Positions 1 through 7,377 of a stretch of DNA of 43,640 nt are shown one piece after another. Location: positions 1 to 43,640 of the forward strand of contig JAJRTS010000095.1 of NCBI GenBank assembly GCA_024278175.1. The letters run 5' to 3'. The position numbers and the translations under genes are program-made. The first letter of the stretch is position 1, and every line of letters starts with the position of its first letter. Below the pieces are notes generated by a model that saw only the letters and a program-made list of their open reading frames with translations, was not told where the DNA came from and ran no database searches. This DNA comes from Gemmatimonadales bacterium (GTDB lineage Bacteria > Gemmatimonadota > Glassbacteria > GWA2-58-10).

Positions 1-11
1 AGAGATTGCCA

Positions 12-398
12 ATGGCAAACACGCAGAACAAGACCATCCTTATCATCGACGATGACAGGGACATCCAGGAAGCGATCCGGATCATGCTCGAGACAGAGGG
101 CTTCACGGTCAAATCCGCCGGCAGCGGCAAATAGGGGCTTGAAAAAGCCGCATCGGTCAATCCCGACCTGATCCTTGTCGATATGATGATGGAAACCGTG
201 GACGCGAGTGCTAAAACAGCCGAGCAGATCAAAGATTCCGGTTGCAAGGCGCCGGTTATTCTGTTAAGCTCGATTGGTGAGTCCACAAGCTACAATCTGG
301 ACATCAACGAGATCGGCCTGTCCGGGGCGTTGCAGAAACCGGTCAAGCCCAGCATGCTGATTTCCCTGATCAAGCGCAAACTGCAGATCAGGGACTGA
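12..398 (+). CDS. Response regulator receiver protein, interrupted by an in-frame TAG
   Basis: This is a single-domain CheY/Spo0F-type receiver that would be phosphorylated by the kinase encoded just downstream. Reading from ATG at 12 gives MANTQNKTILIIDDD with the acidic pocket (residues about 13-15). Codon 41 (132-134) is TAG. The same frame then continues without a shift through the phospho-acceptor Asp in LILVDMMM, the Thr/Ser switch region (ILLSSIG) and the conserved Lys in QKPVKP, ending at a TGA. The length of about 128 residues is normal for a stand-alone receiver, so only the TAG breaks the gene. The TAG lies in helix 2 (SAGSGK-stop-GLEKAA), where relatives usually carry Glu, Lys or Gln. 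It could be a pseudogene, a readthrough gene or a base error. An ATG at 183 would make only the C-terminal half, without the acidic pocket, and has no clear ribosome binding site. No upstream context is visible. Confidence 0.7.
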
Positions 399-441
399 AT
401 CCTTGCCGGCTACCTGAGGCACACGGACCAATTATCCGCAA

Positions 442-1833
442 ATGAAACAAACGCTGAAAAAGCTGTCGCTGACCTACCGCAGCGAACTGGCCGACCGTAT
501 CGGCTGGCTGATCCGCTTGCGCTGGTTGGCGGCCAGCGGCGTTCTGATCACGATATTGATCGCAACCAGCCTGTTCGACCTGATGGTCGACAGGCTGGTT
601 CTGCTTGTGGTTACCTCGGCCATATTCGTCTCCAACCTGGGCTACCAGCTTTACTTCAACCACCTGCAATCCAACCTGAACAAACCGGGCCGTCACAGGC
701 GGATAGCCCTGTTCGCCAATTTTCAGATCTCGCTGGACCTGCTGATCCTGACCGTGCTGATCTATTTCAGCGGCGGCGGCGAAAACCCGTTTTTCTTCTA
801 CTACATCTTCCACATGATTATCGCCAGCATCCTGCTTGAGCCCGCCGACAGTTACCGTCAGGCCACGTTGGCCACCCTGCTTTTCAATTCGATGTTGCTT
901 CTTGAAAGCCAGGGACTGATCCCGCACCACAGCCTGTTCCCGTTCTTCAGCCCCGTTATCTTCTACCACCCGCTCTACCTGCTGTCGCTATCGGTGGTAT
1001 TTACCAGCACGCTGTATTTCTCGGTTTATATGGCCACCTCGATCACCAGCCGCCTTCGCAGCCGCGAGCAGGAACTGGTAGAGCTCAAGGAATCGCTGGA
1101 GAACACCAACCGCGAGCTGACCGAGGTCCACGAGCACCGCAGCCGCTTTATCCTCAAGGTGGAGCACGAGCTCAAAGCTCCGCTGGCGGCGATCCAGAGC
1201 CTGATCGCCGTGCTGCTCACCAGCTTTGCCGGCGAACTCTCGGCCAAGGTTTCCGAGCTGCTGGGACGAGCGGAAAAGCGAACACACGTCCTGCTGGAGA
1301 TGATCAGTGAGTTGCTGGAACTGAGCAGGATGCAGGTCGCCGACCACAGTTTCGCCAAAGAGCCCCTGGAGCTGGCCCCGATAGTGAAAAAACAGTTGGA
1401 ATTGCTCAGGCCGCAGGCATAGGAAAAATCGTTGCGGCTGGTGTTAGAGCTTCCCGACAGGCTCCCCCCCCTGCTGGGCAACCTGCAAGCCATCAACCAC
1501 ATGGCGATTAACCTGATCAGCAACGCGATAAAGTACACGGAGCAGGGCGAGGTACGGATCAGCGCCGGCATATCTGGTGATTACGTCCGGCTGGAAGTTG
1601 CCGATACCGGGATCGGGATCGACAGCGAGGAGGCCGGCCATGTATTCGATGAGTTTTTCCGTGGGGTCAAGGCCAAACAGACCAACGAGGGCACCGGTCT
1701 GGGCCTGTCGATAGTCCATGAGATTATCGAGCGCCACGGCGGCTGGATCGAGTTGGAGAGCACTCCTGGAGAAGGCAGTAAATTCACCGTGCTGCTGCCG
1801 GTAGCCCGCGAGAGCACCGGGAGCGGCGAGTAA
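442..1833 (+). CDS. Membrane sensor histidine kinase, interrupted by an in-frame TAG (or split in two)
   Basis: This is the partner kinase of the response regulator 43 nt upstream. Residues about 20-200 hold six or so hydrophobic segments like the RegB/PrrB-type sensor part. A short coiled coil (about 205-230) leads to the HisKA domain, with the H-box His in VEHELKAPLAAI. TAG at 1420-1422 (codon 327) falls in the HisKA-ATPase linker. The frame then continues through a complete HATPase domain: N-box NLISNAIKY, G1 VADTGIGID, G2 GTGLGLSIV, ending in TAA. The upstream piece (442-1422) would keep sensor and phospho-acceptor; the downstream piece would keep only the ATPase. AGGA (1421-1424) overlaps the TAG and sits 7 nt before a TTG at 1432, so coupled restart giving a separate ATPase polypeptide is possible. 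Other explanations are readthrough, a nonsense mutation or an assembly error. Family assignment is firm; functional status is open. Confidence 0.8.
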
Positions 1834-1878
1834 GCCGCCACCGGGGGCAAGCTTGTGAGTTTTCCGGCCCATGGGTTA

Positions 1879-1920
1879 TAAAAAAGCCGGACCGCCTTTC
1901 ATGCGATCCGGCTTCTGTTT
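1879..1920 (-). terminator. Rho-independent terminator of the PhoU-like gene, between convergent genes
   Basis: An 8-bp stem (AAGCCGGA 1884-1891 with TCCGGCTT 1907-1914) has a 15-nt loop. On the minus strand it is followed by a run of T (the A run at 1879-1885), placing it about 40 nt after the stop of the PhoU-like gene. Read on the plus strand the tail is TTCTGTTT, so it may also stop transcripts from the kinase gene. Confidence 0.75.
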
Positions 1921-1953
1921 ATCCGCCTTGCGTCTGTCCTTCGCCCCGTTTCC

Positions 1954-2628
1954 CTATTTCTTCTTGACCTTGAAGCTGATCCGGTGGAACGGGTTGACCT
2001 CCGTGGAGGCGATGTTGAAAATGTGGCCCTCTACCCGGCGCAGGACGCGAAGGTAAAGCGCCATCTTGGCGCTGTCGGGCGCAGAGAGCTTGTTCTTGCC
2101 GGTCTCCATCAGCACAGCGCACATCTCATTGTACCTGGTGTTCATTTCTTTATGGGTGGAGGTCAGCCTGGTCGCCAACTGCCCTACCCCGTCGCTGTCG
2201 GAAAATATCTTGATCAGCAGTTTCAACCGGGCGTTCAGTTCTTTCTCGAACGAGTGAACCGTCTCCTCCAGACCCCCGGCCTGTACCACTGCGGGGTAGT
2301 CCGTGGCCAGGTAGCCGATATCCTTGGTATAGTCGCCGATCCGTTCGATAAACACGACTATATTAACCATCACCAGGCTCATTTCCAGATTACCAGAGCC
2401 GGAAAACGCCAGGTGGGTCAGCACTTTCTTGCGCACATCGCGGACCAGGCTGTTGATTTCCTTATCCCGCTCCTTGAGTTCATCAATCGTCACTCCCTGG
2501 CCGGTCCAGAACAGGTTAACGGAATCATCGAACAGAGAATCCACGATTTTCAACATATTCAAGACCTGCTCATTGGCCTGGATGAGCAGGTTTTCGGTTC
2601 TGAACCAGTTAACCAGAGATCTGAACAT
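1954..2628 (-). CDS. PhoU-like domain protein paired with the Na/Pi cotransporter
   Basis: The 224-residue protein is helical and lacks a signal or membrane segment, as in PhoU-fold proteins that regulate phosphate uptake. Typical features are an N-terminal helix with LLIQANEQVLNMLKIVDSL and a middle segment (LEMSLVMVNIVVFIERIGDY) resembling the PhoU motif in which a helix ends in an E-RIGD metal-cluster signature. It starts 4 nt after the stop of the upstream transporter gene, so the two are co-transcribed and probably translationally coupled. In many bacteria Na/Pi cotransporters carry a C-terminal PhoU domain; here it is a separate gene. The stop codon is TAG, which shows that TAG serves as an ordinary stop in this genome. 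The gene is followed by a strong terminator. Confidence 0.8.
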   Translation of the reverse strand: MFRSLVNWFRTENLLIQANEQVLNMLKIVDSLFDDSVNLFWTGQGVTIDELKERDKEINSLVRDVRKKVLTHLAFSGSGNLEMSLVMVNIVVFIERIGDYTKDIGYLATDYPAVVQAGGLEETVHSFEKELNARLKLLIKIFSDSDGVGQLATRLTSTHKEMNTRYNEMCAVLMETGKNKLSAPDSAKMALYLRVLRRVEGHIFNIASTEVNPFHRISFKVKKK

Positions 2629-2632
2629 GCAC

Positions 2633-3739
2633 TCACCTCGTCAGGTAAATTACCAACAGCGGTATGGCAAAGAAGACGATCAAAATATAAAACAACGCGA
2701 AACTTCGGTTATGCGCCGTAAAACTGGCAATTTTTTCGGCGATGTTGATCGGGATAAACGGCACCCACCAGAAGATCAGAATCCCGCAGATATTGAACAT
2801 CAGATGCGACATCGCCACGGCCAGCGCGCTCGGATTGCCCGTGGCCAGCGCGGCCAGCAATGCGGTGATCGTGGTACCGATATTGGCCCCCATCGTGTAG
2901 GGAAACACCTTGTCGATACTGATCATCCCGGCGCCGGCCAGCGGTACTATCAGGCTGGTCGTAACAGAGGAACTCTGCACCAGCGCGGTTAGCAGAATCC
3001 CGTACACGAGACCGTGCAACGAGGTCTTGAAAATCGTCTTCTCGAAAATAACCTCGGCTTTGTCCATGATAATGGTCTTCATGAACTTAACCATATAACG
3101 CAGAGCGAGGAACAGCAGCGCGAACGACACGACCAGAATCACCCAGGCGTTTTTGCCCAGCAGTTCCGTAACGTAGCCGGCCGCGGGCTTGGTAATCGCC
3201 TTGAGCGGGCTGGAAAAACTGGCTCCTCCCACATTGATCAGTATTTCCTCGAAAAAAACGGCGATATGCTCCAGGAAGCCGGTATAATACTGAAGGGGGA
3301 AAATAACCAGCACGGACAGCACGTTGAACACATCGTGAACCACACTGGCCGAGAACGCCCGCTGGAACTCGTCCCTGCGGCTGATATGCCCCAGCGAGAC
3401 GATCGTATTGGTGACAGTCGTGCCCATGTTGGCGCCCATCACTATCGGGATCGCGCTGTGCATCTCGATCCCGCCGGCCGCCACCAGCCCGACCACGATT
3501 GAAGTGGTTGTCGATGAGCTCTGCACGAGAGCCGTGGCCAGTAAGCCGATAAAAAGACCGGTGAGCGGGTTGGACGTGGTGGTAAGCAGACTCTCGGCAA
3601 AACCCCTGCCGAAATACTTGAACGACCCGCCCATCAACTGGATGCTCAGCAGGAACAGATAGAGGAACAACAAAAACAGAATCGTGCAGACAAGCTTATT
3701 CTCGAATATAGAAGACTTTTGCTCTATCATGCTCCTCAT
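2633..3739 (-). CDS. Na+/phosphate cotransporter (NptA / Na_Pi_cotrans family)
   Basis: This inner-membrane sodium-dependent phosphate importer has 368 residues and 8-9 hydrophobic segments. The hallmark inverted repeat of the family is present: ALVQSSSTTTS at about residue 70 and ALVQSSSVTTS at about 255, each followed by a glycine-rich GAN(M/I)GTT motif. These QSSS elements form the Na+ and phosphate site in the SLC34/NptA group. The first start (3739) and a second ATG nine bases later (3730) are both possible; AGGAG lies immediately before the second, too close for good initiation, so 3739 is kept. It is the first gene of a two-gene unit with the PhoU-like protein. I see no convincing Pho box upstream. 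Confidence 0.9.
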   Translation of the reverse strand: MRSMIEQKSSIFENKLVCTILFLLFLYLFLLSIQLMGGSFKYFGRGFAESLLTTTSNPLTGLFIGLLATALVQSSSTTTSIVVGLVAAGGIEMHSAIPIVMGANMGTTVTNTIVSLGHISRRDEFQRAFSASVVHDVFNVLSVLVIFPLQYYTGFLEHIAVFFEEILINVGGASFSSPLKAITKPAAGYVTELLGKNAWVILVVSFALLFLALRYMVKFMKTIIMDKAEVIFEKTIFKTSLHGLVYGILLTALVQSSSVTTSLIVPLAGAGMISIDKVFPYTMGANIGTTITALLAALATGNPSALAVAMSHLMFNICGILIFWWVPFIPINIAEKIASFTAHNRSFALFYILIVFFAIPLLVIYLTR

Positions 3740-3825
3740 CCATTACGAGTATATGCCTGCTATGTTAAAAACTCCTGAGAGAATCGCTGCCGGATCAGGG
3801 ATGATCTACAGCGTAATCGCGGTAG

Positions 3826-3955
3826 AATCTAACAAACAGCCACCCGGCTGACAATCTTTTTTACCGGGCGCCATCTGTCAACCCAAACCTTTACTCCAGA
3901 ATAAAATATCCCTGTTTGCCAATACCTCGCACCGCGCTAACGCAAATCTAACAAA
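3826..3955. repeat. Direct 11-bp repeats in the spacer upstream of the phosphate transporter
   Basis: AATCTAACAAA occurs at 3826-3836 and again at 3945-3955, each followed within a few bases by CCCGG. The 245-bp spacer (3740-3984) lies between the stop of the DUF4091 gene and the transporter start, both on the minus strand, so the repeats could be regulator sites for the transporter. No other function is recognisable here. Confidence 0.35.
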
Positions 3956-3984
3956 GCCCGGTTTCCCACAAGCTGACCACCGCT

Positions 3985-6900
3985 CTACCGCCTGTCCAGC
4001 GTTATCAGGACATCTCGCTTAAGAGCCGCTATATCTCCGCTGCCGAGTCGGGAGAAATCCACCCTGCCGGCATCGTCGAAAAACTCCGTGATAGTGGCGC
4101 CGCCCAGATCCAGCCGCTCCCCCACGGCCAGGGCCGCCTGCCCGGTGCTCCAGTTCTCGCGTTCGGCCAGCAGCGCCAGCAACGTCACCAGCTCCGTGCC
4201 CTCGCGCATGGCTTTGAGCCTGAGGCTCACAACCGGCCCCCGGATCCCGAAACGCACTCCGGGATAGAAAATCGCCGTGTTGCTGAACTTTTTGAAATTC
4301 TCATCACTGGCCATTGTCTGCCAGGGCAGCAGCCCGTTGCCGCCGTTGAGCCAGGTCTTGAGCGGCCAGGCCGTGGCGGTCAGGTTGGTCTGCTCCAGGT
4401 TATGAAACGAGCCGTAGTTGCGAATCTGCTCGCCGAACAGGGCCACCCGGTGGCGAAGGAACGCGTTTTTGGTGTAGAAATAGGAGCTCACATAGTAGAC
4501 GCTCTTCAGCTTGTCCCACAGGCCGAACGCCAGTTGCGGACGGCTGACGTCGATCCGGAAGACCACATTCGGCTCGGTGCGCTCTCCCAGCGCACGCTGA
4601 AACAGTGCGCCGAACCAGGCGACCGCCTTGAAATCGTCCCAGTGGTAGGGCTCGTCCAGCAGCCACCAGCTTACACCGTCGCCGCCCAAATTACGGTCTT
4701 TGCGCTTCCAGTAGTACTTGTTGTTCAGGTAGACCTGGTACTCGGTATCGGTCCAGCCTTTTTTTGCCAGATGGTCGGCGAACTGCCGCATCACAGCCGT
4801 CCACTCCTGCTCGTAGGCCGGGTCGAACGCTTTTTCGATAGGAGGAGCCTGGAGCGCGTGCTCGTTGATCATGCCCACATAGGTCGTGTCTTTGGGATGG
4901 AACCGGTAGTATTTGTTCAGCCCGGCGGGCCAGTTTTCGAAAAACGGCAGGTACATCACCGGCACCGGCGCCCTGCGGTCCATGCCCGCGAACGCGCTGC
5001 CGTCCAGGTAGCGACCCCAACGCCGGTCCCAGGCGCTCCAGTCGGCCACGCGCATGTTTTCGCCCTCGCCGGTGAGCGATGGCGCGCCCACGGCCTTGAT
5101 CGTGCCGACCTGGCTGTATGGCAACTGGTTGATCACGGCAAGATGCTCGTGGGCCACCCGGTAGTACTGCTGCTCGATCTCATAGTAGGCATCGCTGGTG
5201 TCGCTCAGACCGTACTGAGCCCCCACCGGGCCGTAGGAGTTCATCTCGGATATAAACGGCAGCCGCTGTGGGATCACCGCCTCGTGGACGTTGACTTCCA
5301 CCGTGATCCGCCGCGCCAGCAATCCCCGCGCTCCCACAACCACCTGGCCCGTGTAGCGGCCGGCGCGGGCGGCGCGCGGCGCGTAGAACTCCACGGTGAA
5401 CGATTGGTTGCGCTGGCCCTCGATCCCGTTGTCCGCCGCGGGAATTGCGAACCCGCCCTGATGCGGAACCGCCACCTCGGCATACCACTGGCCGTTCCTG
5501 GTGGAGCGGACATACCAGTTGCGGAAAACTTTCACCGGAAAACGGCCCGCGCCCGCCGGCGGCACGCGCCAACCCGCCCGTAACGATACGCCCCCGATCG
5601 ATTCCCCGGCCGGAGATACAACAACCTGGAACGCGGCTGTGCCGCCGCGCGGCACGTCCAGCGTCACTTTTCGCCCGCCGGCACTCCAGAGCTGGCTGCC
5701 GTACATGTAGTCGTAGTCCCCGTCGCCGGGGAAAGCGTAGCGGGCCGGGTTATCTTCCAGCAGGCGGCCGCTGACCGGGTTCACTTTCTCGTCCATCGCG
5801 GCAACCCAGACCCTGATCGCCCCGCCGATATCCGGCCGGCGGGGATCGGCCAGCACGGGGACCTCCAGCGCCTGCGAGACCGCTCCGGAAGCGAATTTCC
5901 AGCCGCCCGCCCTGCCGAACCGGTCCACCGCGCGGACCGCCGCATACAACTCGCCGCCCGGCTCCAGTGAGCTCACGAGCACCGAATCCCGTCCGGCCCC
6001 GGCGCGGGGAATCAGGTAGCGCGGCTGCTCCCGGGCGGCTGCTACTGAATTTTCGTGCAGCGGGAGAGACGAGGTCCTGACCTCGTAATACTCGGCCGTA
6101 TTATCCCCACCAGGCTCAGGATCGATAAAAATCTTCGCGCCGCCGCCGGAGAGCGATGCCTGCGCGGGGTTTGCCGCAACGGTTACCTGCGCCGGCGCGT
6201 CCGGCGCTCCGGAGGGCGGATCGCCAAGCTCTACTTCCAGATACGGGGCGTAGCGCCCGCTGCTCCGGCTGTTGAAATATTTGTTGATGAACGAGCCGTC
6301 GGGCTTGCGCAACTGCCCCTTGCCGTCGACCAGCACCAGCCCGTAGCTCTCTCCGCTTACCAGCGCGTGGGCGATATCAAGCGGCAGCTCCGCGCTCTGC
6401 CAGCCGTCGTCGCGCCTGGCCACTTTCAGCTCGGCGCGCAGCGTATTGCCGTTGGTCATCATCACGTCGGTCACATCGCTCCGCGGCCCGGCCCAGCGCA
6501 CTGTATCCCCGCTCTCGGGGTCCACCCGCACGTATGCCGCGCAGCTCCCGTCCGGGTCCGGGCCGCCGCCGTCGCCGCCGCCCTCGATCCAGGGCGCGGC
6601 AATCGTGCTGACCACCAGCGTCACCAGCGGCTGCTCGCCCGCCTGGTGAAGCCACAGCGTGGCCCGCTCGATCTTTTTACCCCGCGCGGCCCCGGTATCG
6701 AACCCCAGCAGGGCTGCGTTGTGCGCCCCCTCGACAAACAGGGGCTCCACCGCCCCGAAATCGTAGTGCGGCTTGCCGCGGTAGTACCACAGCCCGGTAT
6801 CCTTGACCACCGACAGTTTAATTCCGCCGGTATCGCCGCAGGAAAGGACGGCCAGAGCGGAGAACAGAAGAAGCAGTACGGGAGTGCGCAGGGAATGCAT
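3985..6900 (-). CDS. Large lipoprotein with DUF4091 (GH123-like) glycoside-hydrolase module
   Basis: The 971-residue protein has a lipoprotein signal (MHSLRTPVLLLLFSALAVLSC, Cys 21), so it is probably anchored in the envelope and faces outward. Residues about 35-230 resemble a beta-sandwich carbohydrate-binding or DNRLRE-like domain. Residues about 235-350 look like fibronectin type III. The C-terminal half matches DUF4091: a beta-sandwich, then a TIM-barrel-like part with LLDEP at about residue 740, whose Asp-Glu corresponds to the catalytic pair of GH123 N-acetylgalactosaminidase relatives, and the late block LRLKAMREGTELVTLL characteristic of DUF4091. GGAGGG lies 4 nt before the ATG. It is a single gene, with a divergent spacer to uvrA. 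The substrate is unknown: the family suggests a hexosamine-containing glycan, but activity for DUF4091 proteins outside GH123 is not established. Stop is TAG. Confidence 0.8.
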   Translation of the reverse strand: MHSLRTPVLLLLFSALAVLSCGDTGGIKLSVVKDTGLWYYRGKPHYDFGAVEPLFVEGAHNAALLGFDTGAARGKKIERATLWLHQAGEQPLVTLVVSTIAAPWIEGGGDGGGPDPDGSCAAYVRVDPESGDTVRWAGPRSDVTDVMMTNGNTLRAELKVARRDDGWQSAELPLDIAHALVSGESYGLVLVDGKGQLRKPDGSFINKYFNSRSSGRYAPYLEVELGDPPSGAPDAPAQVTVAANPAQASLSGGGAKIFIDPEPGGDNTAEYYEVRTSSLPLHENSVAAAREQPRYLIPRAGAGRDSVLVSSLEPGGELYAAVRAVDRFGRAGGWKFASGAVSQALEVPVLADPRRPDIGGAIRVWVAAMDEKVNPVSGRLLEDNPARYAFPGDGDYDYMYGSQLWSAGGRKVTLDVPRGGTAAFQVVVSPAGESIGGVSLRAGWRVPPAGAGRFPVKVFRNWYVRSTRNGQWYAEVAVPHQGGFAIPAADNGIEGQRNQSFTVEFYAPRAARAGRYTGQVVVGARGLLARRITVEVNVHEAVIPQRLPFISEMNSYGPVGAQYGLSDTSDAYYEIEQQYYRVAHEHLAVINQLPYSQVGTIKAVGAPSLTGEGENMRVADWSAWDRRWGRYLDGSAFAGMDRRAPVPVMYLPFFENWPAGLNKYYRFHPKDTTYVGMINEHALQAPPIEKAFDPAYEQEWTAVMRQFADHLAKKGWTDTEYQVYLNNKYYWKRKDRNLGGDGVSWWLLDEPYHWDDFKAVAWFGALFQRALGERTEPNVVFRIDVSRPQLAFGLWDKLKSVYYVSSYFYTKNAFLRHRVALFGEQIRNYGSFHNLEQTNLTATAWPLKTWLNGGNGLLPWQTMASDENFKKFSNTAIFYPGVRFGIRGPVVSLRLKAMREGTELVTLLALLAERENWSTGQAALAVGERLDLGGATITEFFDDAGRVDFSRLGSGDIAALKRDVLITLDRR

Positions 6901-7093
6901 TTTCCCTCCGGATATTTCGGTTGAGTGGTGATCGAGGCGGTCCGCCGGAGCCCTGTAATCGCAGGGCGACCCGTATGCGGGGGATCGATAAAGCTACCTG
7001 CCGGGCAAAGGGATGTCAACAGAAGGGCGGGGCTGCGTTAAACGCTGTCAAAGCACACCGGCACACCACCGCGGCCTTTGACAGAAGCGGAAA

Positions 7094-7108
7094 ATAATCT
7101 TAGATTAT
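7094..7108. promoter_or_regulatory. Perfect AT-rich palindrome, candidate operator
   Basis: ATAATCT-T-AGATTAT is a perfect 7+1+7 inverted repeat in the spacer between two divergently transcribed genes. Its symmetry suits a dimeric regulator. It does not match the E. coli or Bacillus LexA boxes, so SOS control of uvrA cannot be claimed from it. Confidence 0.4.
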
Positions 7109-7153
7109 CAAGATTGCCACGATCCCTGCTATTTAACCCGGATTATTCACGAA

Positions 7154-7245
7154 GCCTGATTTGTCCGAGAGCGAGGAAGCGGGAACGAAGCTGTATCCAT
7201 ATACCGCAAGTCCCGCGATGACGCAGCTATTTTGATAAAGCAGGC
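7154..7245. repeat. Nested imperfect inverted repeat upstream of uvrA (MITE- or REP-like)
   Basis: The outer arms GCCTGATTTGTC (7154-7165) and GATAAAGCAGGC (7234-7245) match at 10 of 12 positions when one is reverse-complemented. The inner arms GCGGGA (7179-7184) and TCCCGC (7211-7216) are perfect and nested inside. The whole could fold into a long cruciform or hairpin. This shape is common in small non-autonomous mobile elements, but I see no second copy in the window. Confidence 0.4.
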
Positions 7246-7377
7246 GAGCCGAAGGTAAAATATCGCTGCATTTATTAACCTGCCGGGGGATTATTATTTA
7301 TAGTTCGGGTCGAGTTTTTGAATAATATCTCAGTAAGTTATCAGAGCGCTTATTGTTAAAGAAGTAGCGATACTTTT

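Larger units (their letters stand above)
6901..7377. other. 477-bp divergent spacer between the DUF4091 gene and uvrA
   Basis: No coding sequence is supported here. It should hold the promoters of both flanking genes. Its visible structure is a perfect 15-bp palindrome (7094-7108) and a nested imperfect inverted repeat (7154-7245), each listed separately. The part nearest uvrA (7250-7377) is AT-rich with no clear -35/-10 pair. Confidence 0.6.
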
